Shown: positions 35,524 through 44,800 of the stretch, piece after piece
How positions within the stretch are numbered: position 1 is the first letter of the stretch
Layout: each line of letters starts with the position of its first letter
Source of the DNA: Neoluteolibacter marinus
GTDB lineage: Bacteria; Verrucomicrobiota; Verrucomicrobiia; Verrucomicrobiales; Akkermansiaceae
DNA length: 64,000 nucleotides
Direction of reading: 5' to 3'
Assembly (NCBI RefSeq): GCF_014904755.1
Contig: NZ_JACZFQ010000021.1
Location: 124,001 to 188,000 of the forward strand
Translations under genes and position numbers: made by a program
The notes under the pieces: generated by a model
What the model was told of the DNA's origin: nothing
The model's input: only the letters and a program-made list of their open reading frames with translations
Databases searched by the model: none

Positions 35524-35565
35524 AACCCCGGGCCGGCTTCCCGCCGGCCCGGGGTTTTCTTTTTG
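35524..35565 (+). terminator. strong intrinsic terminator of the lipoprotein gene
   Basis: AACCCCGGGCCGGC (35524-35537) pairs perfectly over 14 bp with GCCGGCCCGGGGTT (35543-35556), with a 5-base loop and then TTCTTTTT. It lies 16 bases after the stop. Confidence 0.9.
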
Positions 35566-35659
35566 GAAGATCCGGAGGCCCGGCACCGCCCTTTCGCCGC
35601 TTGCAAAGAGCGCGGGCAGGCGAAACAGTCCCCGCGTCCGCAACGCGACGACTTTGTCC

Positions 35660-36682
35660 ATGAAATCCCGCATCGCTTGGCTCGCATTCCTCGCCTCCAC
35701 CGCCCTTAGCCCGGCCCAGGATCCCGCTGCCAACGCGGCGCCTCCCGCCGGAGCCATCGAGGTCAATGGCATTGCCGCCGTCGTCAACGGCAACGTGATC
35801 ACCAAGAACAAGGTCGGCTTCATGCTCTCGCCGGTTTTCGCCCAGCTCGCCGCCCAGTTCCCCCGCCGCGGGGCCGAATTCGAGCGTCAGGTGCTGGAAG
35901 CCCGGGAAAAGATCCTGCAAGAGCTCATCGACCGCCAGATCATCATTTCGGAGTTCCGGGAACTCGAGAAGAAGGGAGCCAATCTCAAGCCGCAGGTCAT
36001 CGAGCAGGAAATCGACCGCCAGATCCGCACCAACTACAACGGCAGCGAGGAGAAGTTCGAAGAAGAACTGAAGCGAGCGCGCATGACGCGCGACGGTTAC
36101 CGCAAGATGACCCGCGAGCAATTGATCGTCCAGGCGATGCGCGCCGAGCATTTCTCCGACGCCCCGCCGCCGCTCCCGGGCGAAGTTGCCAAGGAGTATG
36201 CGGAAATGAAGCACCTGCTCCGCGACACGACCAAGGACCAGATCACCTTCAACAAGATCTTCCTGCCGCGTCTCGACGACCAGAACCCGCTCGCCACCCC
36301 GGAGAGCCAGTTGGAACTGGCCGAGAAGCTGGCGGCCGAAATCAAGAACGGCGCGGACATCGCCGAGCTGGCCAAGACTCACTCGCGGGACGCTTTCGCC
36401 GATCAAGGCGGCTATCAGGAAAACCTGCCCCGCACCGATCTGGCGCCCGAATTTGCGTCCATCATTTTCGCCGGGAAGGAAGGCGACGTGATCGGACCGC
36501 TTGAAGATCCCGCCGGCTTCACCGTGGTGAAGATCGTCGACATCAAGCCCGGCCCCTCGCCGTCGCTCGGCGAAGTGCGCGAGCAGGTCGAGGAGCGCGT
36601 GCGCAGCAAGAAGAGCTCTGCCGCCTACGAGAAATGGATGGAAGGCCGGCGCCGCAGCGCGGTCATCGTCCGCAAGCTCTGA
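35660..36682 (+). CDS. surA: SurA-like periplasmic peptidyl-prolyl isomerase/chaperone
   Basis: Assists outer-membrane protein folding in the periplasm. 340 residues from the ATG at 35660 (a TTG two codons earlier is also open). Signal peptide MKSRIAWLAFLASTALSPAQ, a SurA N-terminal chaperone region (VNGNVITKNKVG, LIDRQIIISEFRELEKKG), then one parvulin domain (about 190-300, TKDQITFNKIFLPRLD, THSRDAFADQGGYQENL). Only one parvulin domain is seen, where E. coli SurA has two. pdxA starts 20 bases after the stop, a common SurA-PdxA arrangement. Confidence 0.88.
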   Translation: MKSRIAWLAFLASTALSPAQDPAANAAPPAGAIEVNGIAAVVNGNVITKNKVGFMLSPVFAQLAAQFPRRGAEFERQVLEAREKILQELIDRQIIISEFRELEKKGANLKPQVIEQEIDRQIRTNYNGSEEKFEEELKRARMTRDGYRKMTREQLIVQAMRAEHFSDAPPPLPGEVAKEYAEMKHLLRDTTKDQITFNKIFLPRLDDQNPLATPESQLELAEKLAAEIKNGADIAELAKTHSRDAFADQGGYQENLPRTDLAPEFASIIFAGKEGDVIGPLEDPAGFTVVKIVDIKPGPSPSLGEVREQVEERVRSKKSSAAYEKWMEGRRRSAVIVRKL

Positions 36683-36702
36683 ACCGGGCCGATTCCCCGG
36701 CC

Positions 36703-37560
36703 ATGCCGCGCGTTCTTATCACCACGGGAGACCCCGCCGGGATCGGTCCCGAGGTCATCGCCAAGGCCCTGGATTCGGGCGAACTGCCAAGGGGATTCGA
36801 TTTCCAGGTGCTTGGAGATCCTGGAAATTCCCGTCCGGGTTCGCCCGACGAGACCTCGGCGCGGATTGCCCTCGAGGCCTTGGAGACCGCCGTCCGGATA
36901 CTCAAGACGGATGACGATGCGGTCGCCGTGGTGACGGGTCCGGTTTCCAAAGCGACCCTCCAGAACGCCGGATTCCCGTACCCGGGCCAAACGGAATTTT
37001 TCGCACAATCCTTTGGCTGCGAGAATTACGCGATGTGTCTGAGCGGACAAAAGCTCAGTGTCGGCCTCGCCACCATCCACATCCCGCTGGCACGTGTTCC
37101 CGTGGAGCTCTCGATCGAGGGCATTGTCACCACCGGGCGCCTGCTGGAAGGTTTCGCGAGGCGAAAGGTCCGCCGCCAACCGAGGATCGCCGTGGCCGGA
37201 CTGAATCCCCACGCCGGGGAGGACGGTCGCTTCGGCGACGAGGAGGGCCGCCTCATCACCCCGGCGATCGACCGGTTGAACCGCGAGTTCCCGGGCACCT
37301 TCACCGGCCCCCATGTCCCGGATGCCATCTTCCGGCAGGCCGCCGATGGCGAATACGACGCGGTTCTGGCGATGTACCATGACCAAGGTTTGATCCCGCT
37401 GAAGCTGCTCGACTTCGACACCGGGGTCAACGTGACCCTCGGTCTGCCAAAACCGCGCACCAGCCCGGACCACGGGACCGCCTTTGGCATCGCCGGGCAG
37501 GGCATCGCCCGCCCCGACTCGATGATTCACGCGATCCGGTTGGCCTGTGAACTCGCCTGA
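36703..37560 (+). CDS. pdxA: 4-hydroxythreonine-4-phosphate dehydrogenase
   Basis: Oxidises 4-phosphohydroxythreonine in vitamin B6 synthesis. The ATG at 36703 gives MPRVLITTGDPAGIGPEV, the classical N-terminus. Metal-binding histidines are in the ATIHIPLA, GLNPHAGEDG and MYHDQGLIPLK segments, and a TGPVSKATL motif is present. About 285 residues, a little shorter than the E. coli enzyme. Placed between surA and a metallohydrolase gene; the latter starts 2 bases after its stop (or overlaps it from GTG 37547). Confidence 0.93.
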   Translation: MPRVLITTGDPAGIGPEVIAKALDSGELPRGFDFQVLGDPGNSRPGSPDETSARIALEALETAVRILKTDDDAVAVVTGPVSKATLQNAGFPYPGQTEFFAQSFGCENYAMCLSGQKLSVGLATIHIPLARVPVELSIEGIVTTGRLLEGFARRKVRRQPRIAVAGLNPHAGEDGRFGDEEGRLITPAIDRLNREFPGTFTGPHVPDAIFRQAADGEYDAVLAMYHDQGLIPLKLLDFDTGVNVTLGLPKPRTSPDHGTAFGIAGQGIARPDSMIHAIRLACELA

Positions 37561-37561
37561 C

Positions 37562-38335
37562 ATGCTTTACGACAGCTCCGCCGATGTCATCCGCAAAGCC
37601 CTGCGCGGCCTCGCGATGGCCCCGTCCGAGGCAGCCGCCATGGCCGGCCTGCCCGAGCGGGACGTGATCCGGGCCAGCCGTGGCGAAGTCCCGCGCGACG
37701 TTCTGGCCGCGCTGGCACCGGCGCTCGGCCTCGGCCGCGACGCGCTCGCAGAACTCTCAGCCTATGCACCGCCACAGCGACTGCCCGGATCAATCAGTCG
37801 CTTGGAACTTCCGTTTGATGACGAAACCGTCAATGCCTGGCTGGTCTTCAATGGCGCTGGAGGCCATGTGCTCATTGATACCGGCGACGGCCCGAAGGAT
37901 GTCCGAACCGAACTGGAAGCGCGGAACATTGGAGACATCGAGGTTTTCATCACTCATCGCCACGGCGACCACACCGGAGGACTCGCGGGATTGACGGACA
38001 TGATCCGGTCGCAGCATGAGCCCGGCGACATGAAGGCGGGCGATCACTGCCAGTGCGGCAATCTGGCACTCCGAGCCATCGACCTCCCCGGTCACTGTCC
38101 CGGTGCGCTGGGCTACCTCATCGAGGGGCTGGAGGTGCCGGTATGCGCAACCGGGGACGCCCTCTTCGCCGGCTCCATGGGCGGCTGTGCACCCGGAGCA
38201 CCCTACCAGGCTGCGCTGGAAGCCTTGCGATCCCGGATCATGAGCCTGCCAGACGATTGCGTCCTCCTGCCCGGGCATGGTCCTGCCACCACCGTGGGAA
38301 GCGAAAGGAGCGGCAATCCGTTCCTGACGGCCTGA
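37562..38335 (+). CDS. metallo-beta-lactamase-fold hydrolase with helix-turn-helix-like N-terminus
   Basis: 257 residues from ATG 37562 (GTG 37547 would overlap pdxA). Residues 1-65 are helical and resemble an XRE-like helix-turn-helix (RKALRGLAMAPSEAAAMAGL, then DVIRASRGEVPRDVLAALA). The rest is a glyoxalase-II-like metallo-beta-lactamase domain with THRHGDHTGG and DLPGHCPGALGYL, a VCATGDALF strand and LLPGHGPATTV near the end. The substrate is unknown. It is coupled to pdxA, so a link to B6 metabolism is possible but unproven. A short gap of 19 bases separates it from the convergent dehydrogenase. Confidence 0.75.
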   Translation: MLYDSSADVIRKALRGLAMAPSEAAAMAGLPERDVIRASRGEVPRDVLAALAPALGLGRDALAELSAYAPPQRLPGSISRLELPFDDETVNAWLVFNGAGGHVLIDTGDGPKDVRTELEARNIGDIEVFITHRHGDHTGGLAGLTDMIRSQHEPGDMKAGDHCQCGNLALRAIDLPGHCPGALGYLIEGLEVPVCATGDALFAGSMGGCAPGAPYQAALEALRSRIMSLPDDCVLLPGHGPATTVGSERSGNPFLTA

Positions 38336-38354
38336 ATCCGACCGGAAATCGGAA

Positions 38355-39152
38355 CTACTTCCTGGGCCGGCTGCTCATCACCAGGCGGATCACCGCCAAT
38401 GGCAACAGCGAGATCCCGATCGCCGCGGCAGCCACCTGCCAGCCGGGGAAAACGCGGGGCTTGTCGGCCTCGAGCCCGGCCAAGCCCTCGCGGACAACCT
38501 GCTCCTTGGGCACGTAGAACCACTCGCGCGCGCCGAAATCGGTATCGGGATTGCGGCCCGCCACCTCACCGAATTCGGTATGGACCGGACCGGGGCAGAG
38601 CGCCATCACCCGGAGGCCGTGCTCGTGGACCTCGAGGCGCAGGGCCTCGGAAAAACTGCTGACGTACGCCTTGGTCGCGGCGTAGACCGCAAAGTCGGGG
38701 ATCGGCAGCGTGCTCGCCAGCGAGCTGACGTTGAGGATCGATCCCTTGCCGCGCTCGATCATGGTCGGCAGCAAGGCATGGGTCAGGTGAGTCAAGGCCT
38801 CGACATTGAGGCGAAGCATCGACTCGACCTTCATCCAGTCGGACGTGACGAACTCGCCATAGTCCCCCATCCCGGCGTTGTTGACGAGAAGGTCGGGCAC
38901 CAGGCCCTTGGCGAGCAGATGGCCCACGGTCTGGAGCCGGTCAGCGGGATCGGTCAGATCCGCCTCCATCGGCATCACCCGCAGACCGGGGTTATTCCGC
39001 TCCAGTTCCCCGGCCAGCTCGACCAGACGCTCGGACCGGCGCGCAATCAGCACCAGGACCTCGCACCTCGGAGCCAGCTGCCGGGCGAACTCGGCCCCGA
39101 TGCCGGCGGAAGCGCCGGTCACCAGGGCACAGGAATAACGGGTCAACGTCAC
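38355..39152 (-). CDS. short-chain dehydrogenase/reductase
   Basis: Classical SDR of 265 residues: cofactor motif TGASAGIGAEFARQL, NNAGMGDYGEF, the catalytic Ser in ILNVSSLAS and the YAATKAYVSSFSEAL Tyr-Lys pair. The last ~25 residues form a hydrophobic C-terminal helix (VAAAAIGISLLPLAVIRLV) ending in basic residues, so it is probably anchored to the membrane. The substrate is unknown. It precedes no obvious operon partner: the DUF6941-like gene upstream on the same strand ends 4 bases before it. Confidence 0.88.
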   Translation of the reverse strand: MTLTRYSCALVTGASAGIGAEFARQLAPRCEVLVLIARRSERLVELAGELERNNPGLRVMPMEADLTDPADRLQTVGHLLAKGLVPDLLVNNAGMGDYGEFVTSDWMKVESMLRLNVEALTHLTHALLPTMIERGKGSILNVSSLASTLPIPDFAVYAATKAYVSSFSEALRLEVHEHGLRVMALCPGPVHTEFGEVAGRNPDTDFGAREWFYVPKEQVVREGLAGLEADKPRVFPGWQVAAAAIGISLLPLAVIRLVMSSRPRK

Positions 39153-39156
39153 GCAA

Positions 39157-39585
39157 TCAGGCGACGGGTTCGGCCTGGGGCTGCGGGCTGACCTGGACGA
39201 TGCGCAGCGGCAGGCGCATCAAGAGCTCACCGTCGCAGCCGAGATCGATCGAGTAGATGCCGGCCTTCGGGAAGCGGAGGCCTTGCAGGTTCATGATCAC
39301 GTTGCGGGTCAGGAACGGCGTGCCGGAAGGAAGCTGGACTTCGAATTCCGGTTCGATCGGCATGTTGGCCGGGTCGAGCGATTCGCCGTCTTCGTTGATG
39401 ATGTTGATCGAGAGCTTGTGACGGCCGGCGTCTTCCGGAGTGAAGCAGAAGCGCAGGGCGAGGCTGCAGCTCGGGTGAACAACGGGAAGCGCGCGGGCGG
39501 CCAGGGTGTCGAAAGTTCCGGAGATGACGAGCTTGCCGTTATAGTCGGCGGCGAAGTCGCAAAGGGTTGCAATTTGGATATCCAT
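39157..39585 (-). CDS. DUF6941-like conserved hypothetical protein
   Basis: 142 residues from ATG 39585: MDIQIATLCDFAADYNGKL then VISGTFDTL. The remainder is a beta-rich single domain (NIINEDGESLDPANMPIEPE, IMNLQGLRFPKAGIYSIDLG, then LLMRLPLRIVQV). It matches the pattern of DUF6941 proteins, whose function is unknown, as I recall it. The gene ends 4 bases before the SDR start, so the two could be cotranscribed. Confidence in the family name is moderate. Confidence 0.65.
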   Translation of the reverse strand: MDIQIATLCDFAADYNGKLVISGTFDTLAARALPVVHPSCSLALRFCFTPEDAGRHKLSINIINEDGESLDPANMPIEPEFEVQLPSGTPFLTRNVIMNLQGLRFPKAGIYSIDLGCDGELLMRLPLRIVQVSPQPQAEPVA

Positions 39586-39690
39586 GATCGAATGACTTGG
39601 GTCAGTGGGAATAAAGCACCGCTTCGGGCGATGCCATGGCCTATGTGGCGTCAATCCCCCGCCGCGTCCAGTCCCGAAACCCCGCCGGGA

Positions 39691-41685
39691 CTATTCTTCC
39701 TCCATCAAATCGTCCGGCTCCACCGGAAGTGCACGCGGGATCTCTTCGGTGGGCGCTTCGTCCCCGTCCAAATCGAGCAATTCGACTTCCTGAGCCCTCA
39801 GGACGCCCTCGGCCGGTTCCGTATCCCCCTCGGCCAGATCCGATTCCTCGATGATTTCCAGAGCCTTTGGAGCCGGCGCAATGATCTCCTTGATCTCGTC
39901 TTCGAGCGGTTCGAAGAACGACCGCACGATCGGAGCGGCATTGCGGCCGCCTCCGACCGACTCGTTCGGGCGGCCTTCGTAGACCGCGGCGAAGGCAAAG
40001 CGGGGCTCCTCGAAGGGCAGGAATCCCGCGAACCACGCCAGGTTGGTTTTTGGAGAAATCTTCCACTGCGCGGTTCCGGTCTTGCCGCAGATCTCGGTGA
40101 AGCTCAGTCCGGCGGAGCGACCGGTGCCCGACTCAACGACCTCCCGCATGCCTTCCCGCACCACCTCGATCGCGTGCGGATCAACCCCCAACCAGTTCCG
40201 GCGCTCGGGGATCGCCTGTTTGATGACCCGTCCATAAGGGTCCTGGACCTGATGGATCAGGTGCAACTTCGGCAGCACACCGCCGTTGGCGATGCCGGCC
40301 ATCGCCTGCGCCACCTGCAGCGGCGACACTTCGACCGCGCCCTGGCCGATCGCCATGTTGAAGGCGTCGCCGTCCATGAAGCGGCGCTTGTGCACCGTCA
40401 GCATCCACTCGTTGGTCGGGATGTTCCCGTCCGTTTCCCCGATCAGGTCGAGGCCGGTCTTTTCCCCGAACCCGAAGCGCCTTGCGGTGTTGAGATAGGT
40501 GGCGGCACCGAGCTTGATGCCGACCTTGCCGAACCAGATGTTGTTCGACGACGCCAGCGCCCGGGTGACGTTGATCGCGCCGGCTGCCTTCTTGTTGTGG
40601 TTGTGGAAGGTGTGGTTTCCCAAGGTGATCGCGCCCGGGCAATCGATCAGGGTGTCTTCCGTGAGCAAGCCGTCATTGAGGGCGGTCAGGGCGACGATCG
40701 GCTTGAAGCAGGATCCCGGTGGATACTTCGATTGGAATGCCCGTCCGTAGAGCGGGGTCGCCGGGTCCTCCTTGAGTTCCTGATAGGCCTTGGTGCTGAT
40801 CCCCGGAATGAACAGGTTGAGGTCGAACGAAGGCCTTGACGCCATGACCAGGACCTCGCCGGTGTTGACATCGATCAGGACGAAAGCGCCGCGGCGGGCC
40901 TGCTTCGCCAGCACCTTCTCGGCGTGCCGTTGCCAATCGAGGTTCAAGGTCGTCACGACATTGCCGCCGGGCCGGGGCCGCTTCGGCTGTTCCTCGGGGA
41001 ATTTCCGGCCGTGCTCGTCGTAGAGCAGCTTTTTCATCCCCGGTTCCCCGGTCAGCTCGCGGTTGTAGAGATACTCAAGGCCCGCCCGTCCTTCGCTTTC
41101 CTCCCACAGCGGCTCGTTGAAATTGATCGGCCCGGTCGGCAATTTGCCGACGCTGCCGGTGTAGCCGACGATGTGGGCGGCGAGCGATCCTTCCGGATAA
41201 AAGCGCTGGTAAACCGGATGCAGGATCAAGCCCGAGCTGAGGGAGGATTCGATCTTCGCCTTCTGCTCCGCGCCCAGGTGGGAGGAAATCAACAGGGGAA
41301 GCCAACGGCGGTCCTTGTAATGTTCCCACAATTCGTCGTCGGTCGGCTCGCTCACGCCATCGACCAAGGCCTTCGCCTTCTCGATGCGCTGGCGGCCCCA
41401 ATCGATCACGAACTGCCGGTCGGCCTTCTCGAACTGTTGGTACTGGAGCCCCAGCTGCCACGCCATCCGGTTCTGAGCCAAAGGCTGCCCGGCACGATCC
41501 AAAATCATGCCGCGCGGTGCCGGAATCGCCAGGGTGATCGCCCGCGCGTCGCGTCGTGTGAAGATCGACGCGTCGTTCGCCGAAGGTGCCGGTTCGTTCG
41601 TCTTGGGGATCGATGCCAGCTCCTGCGCCAGCGAAACAGACGTCACGAGAGCACCGGAAAGAAGTTGGGCGATGATTCGTCTCAC
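39691..41685 (-). CDS. mrdA: penicillin-binding protein 2-type transpeptidase
   Basis: Cross-links peptidoglycan during cell elongation. Dimerisation domain begins around RGMILDRAGQPLAQN. The transpeptidase domain has SCFK (in KYPPGSCFKPI), SSN (ALASSNNIWFG) and KTGTAQ (EICGKTGTAQ). About 664 residues from GTG 41685, with an N-terminal hydrophobic segment (RRIIAQLLSGALVTSVSLAQ); a start at 41730 is also open. The C-terminal ~65 residues are an acidic tail (EEIPRALPVEPDDLMEEE) beyond the catalytic domain. No rodA is nearby. Confidence 0.85.
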   Translation of the reverse strand: MRRIIAQLLSGALVTSVSLAQELASIPKTNEPAPSANDASIFTRRDARAITLAIPAPRGMILDRAGQPLAQNRMAWQLGLQYQQFEKADRQFVIDWGRQRIEKAKALVDGVSEPTDDELWEHYKDRRWLPLLISSHLGAEQKAKIESSLSSGLILHPVYQRFYPEGSLAAHIVGYTGSVGKLPTGPINFNEPLWEESEGRAGLEYLYNRELTGEPGMKKLLYDEHGRKFPEEQPKRPRPGGNVVTTLNLDWQRHAEKVLAKQARRGAFVLIDVNTGEVLVMASRPSFDLNLFIPGISTKAYQELKEDPATPLYGRAFQSKYPPGSCFKPIVALTALNDGLLTEDTLIDCPGAITLGNHTFHNHNKKAAGAINVTRALASSNNIWFGKVGIKLGAATYLNTARRFGFGEKTGLDLIGETDGNIPTNEWMLTVHKRRFMDGDAFNMAIGQGAVEVSPLQVAQAMAGIANGGVLPKLHLIHQVQDPYGRVIKQAIPERRNWLGVDPHAIEVVREGMREVVESGTGRSAGLSFTEICGKTGTAQWKISPKTNLAWFAGFLPFEEPRFAFAAVYEGRPNESVGGGRNAAPIVRSFFEPLEDEIKEIIAPAPKALEIIEESDLAEGDTEPAEGVLRAQEVELLDLDGDEAPTEEIPRALPVEPDDLMEEE

Positions 41686-41876
41686 GGGCGGATTGCGGCT
41701 CAACCTAGGCCGGGAAAGGCAGCAGGGCAACGCTCAATCCGGACCACGACCTGCCACGCCCGGGTCGTCCCATCCCCCGCCCTTCCGTACGGTGACGTCG
41801 GCCAGAGCCAGGCCGCTTCCCGATGTCACCGGAACCACTTTGCCATCCCGGACAATCGCCCCTAGGGTGCGCGGCG

Positions 41877-44800
41877 ATGCTCCGGAAACCCACTCGTTTG
41901 ATCACCTTGGCGCTGCTCGGGGCGGCGCACGCGCAGACCGTCACCCACCGCTGGAATTTCAATTCCACCGGCCCGGCCACCCATGGAACGGTGATTTCCG
42001 ACCAGATTTCCTCCGCGCCGGGCGTCATCGTGGGCAACGGGGCGGTGCGCAGCGGGACCCAGCTCACCTTGCCGGGGACCACCAACGGCAATGCGATCCC
42101 CTCCGGCAATTCGGCCTACTTCGACCTGCCGAATGGCATCATTTCCTCGAAGACCAACCTGACCCTCGAGATCTGGGCCACCGTCCACTCGGCGAAAACC
42201 TGGCAGCGGCTGTTCGACTTCGGCAGGATGAACCTGTCCGGCAGCGGCGAGATCCCCCACGACTCGGCCATCGCACCATCCGGCAGCCAGGCGCGGGACA
42301 GCTTCATGCTGAGCGTCTCGCGCGACGGCCTCCTCAGCCAACAGCGCTTCTCCGGCCGCATCGATGGAGGCACGGAATACCTGACCGACAACAGTTTCGC
42401 GATTGCCGCGAACACCCAGTATCATTTCGTCGCCACCTATCAAAGCGGCGTCGGCACCTTTGCCGCAACCGGCGGCCGCATCACCTGGTACCGCAATGGC
42501 GTCGCCACCGGCCAGGTCGACCTCCCGTTCCGGCTCGCCGAGCTCGAGGATGTGAACAACTGGCTCGGCCGCTCCCAGTGGTCGAACGACAGCAACGCCA
42601 ACATTTCCTACAACGACGTCCGCCTCTACGATCACGTGCTGGGAAGCGCGCAAATCAGCGCGAACTTCGCGGCCGGACCGGATGCCGCCTTCCCCGCACC
42701 GGCCGTGCAGGCGGATGCCCTCGTCATGGGTCACGGGCGGAAAGCCCGCATCCGGGTCCTGGAAAACGACAGCGGCGAAATCGCCCGGGGCACCCTGGCC
42801 ATCAGCGCCCCCCCCGCAGCCGGCACCGCCACGGTTTCCGCCGACGGCAGCATCCTCTACTCCCATACGACCGGAACCCCGGCGGGCGACAGCTTCCAGT
42901 ACACCGTCGCCAACACCACCGGCCAGTCCTCGACCGGCACCGTGACCATCAACTTCTCCGATGACCTGAAGATCCCGAGCCCGGACCTGAACGTTCCCGC
43001 CGCACCGCCGGCCACCGCCTACTCACTGGTCAACGCGCTGGGCAGCCTGACCTTCAACCAACCGCTCTGCCTGCGCACCCCGCCCGGCGAAACCCAGCGG
43101 CTGTTCGTCTGCGAAAAGGGCGGCAACATCCGGGTGGTCGACGACGTCACCTCGCCCACGCCGGTTTCGGCCGTGTTCTTCAACCTCGCCTCGCTGGTGA
43201 ACGGTCGGTCCGGCGAGTCGATCGCCACCGACGGCGAGTCGGGTTTGCTCAGCATGGCCTTCCACCCTGACTACGCCGAGAACCGGCAGTTCTACGTTTT
43301 CTATTCGGTCAATCTCAGCGGCCTCCGCTACCAGCGCGTCAGCCAGTTCACCACTCAGGCCGACAATCCCAACGCGGCCGACACCGCCAGCGAGATCGTG
43401 ATGATCGAGCAGCGGGACCAGGCCAGCAACCACAATGGTGGCGACCTGCATTTCGGCCCGGACGACGGTTTCCTCTACATTTCCGTCGGTGACGAAGGCG
43501 ATGCCAACGACACCCGCCTCAACAGCCAGCTCATCAACAAGGACCTCTTCTCCGGCATCTTGCGCCTCGACGTCGACCGCGACATGACCCGAAGCGTCGA
43601 GCCGACCGCCCACGATGCCATCAAGCTCACCGGCCCCGGCGGAACCGCCCGCTTCGCGATCCCTAAGACCAACCCCTACGTTCCCGTCGCCCTCGGCGGC
43701 GATTGGAATGGCACCTACAACGGCAGCAACGTCACCGGCACGGTACGCCGAGAGTTCTGGGCCACCGGATTGCGGAATCCCTGGCGGATGTCCTTCGACG
43801 GCGGCACCAGTCCCGCCACGCTGTGGTGCGCGGACGTCGGCCAGGACAGTCGCGAGGAAGTCGATCTCATCACCCGCGGAGCCAACCTCGGCTGGGTCTA
43901 CCGCGAGGCAAACCTGACCGGCCCGCGCACGACCAACCCGACCATGCCGGCGAACTTCGACGCCCTCTATCACACGCCGCCGGTCTACAACTACAACCGC
44001 AACAACGACAACTTCGGCGGCACCTCGGTGACCGGCGGCGTGGTCTACCGCGGAGCCCGCATCGCCGATCTTTACGGGAAATACATCTTCGCCGACTACA
44101 ACAGCGGCAACATCTGGTCGATGGACACCGGCACCTTCGCCGTCCAGCGGATCGCCGGCGAGGGCAACATCGCCGCATTCGGCACGGATCCGTCGAACGG
44201 CGACATCCTGCTCGCCGATCTCGGCGACGGCATCGTCCGCCGCCTCACCGCCACGACCGCCACCGGCAGCTTTCCCGCCACCCTGTCCGCCACCGGTCTC
44301 TTCGCCGACCTGACCGATCTCTCGCCCTCGCCCGGGCTGGTGCCCTACACCGTCAATCTCCCCTTCTGGAGCGACCACGCGATCAAGTCCCGCTGGTTCG
44401 TCATCCCCGACGGCACCTCCAGCTTCACCGCCTCCACCGACGGCCTCTGGACCCTGCCGGCCGGCACGATCTGGGTGAAGCATTTCGACATGGAAATGCA
44501 GCGCGGCGTGCCCGCCAGCAAGAAGCGGATCGAGACCCGCCTCATCGTCAAGACCGGCACCGGCGCCTACGGTGTCAGCTACCGCTGGAATGAGGCGGGC
44601 ACCGAGGCCTACCTCGCCGCGGATGCCGGGGAAGATTTCGTCCTGGAAATCACCGACGGCGGCAGCCCCGCCCCCCAAACCTGGCGGATCCCCAGCCGGG
44701 CCGAGTGCCTGATCTGCCACACGCCGCAAGCGGGCCATGCCCTGTCCTTCAACACCCGCCAGCTGAACCTTGAAAATGCCATCCTCGGCGAAACCGGCAA

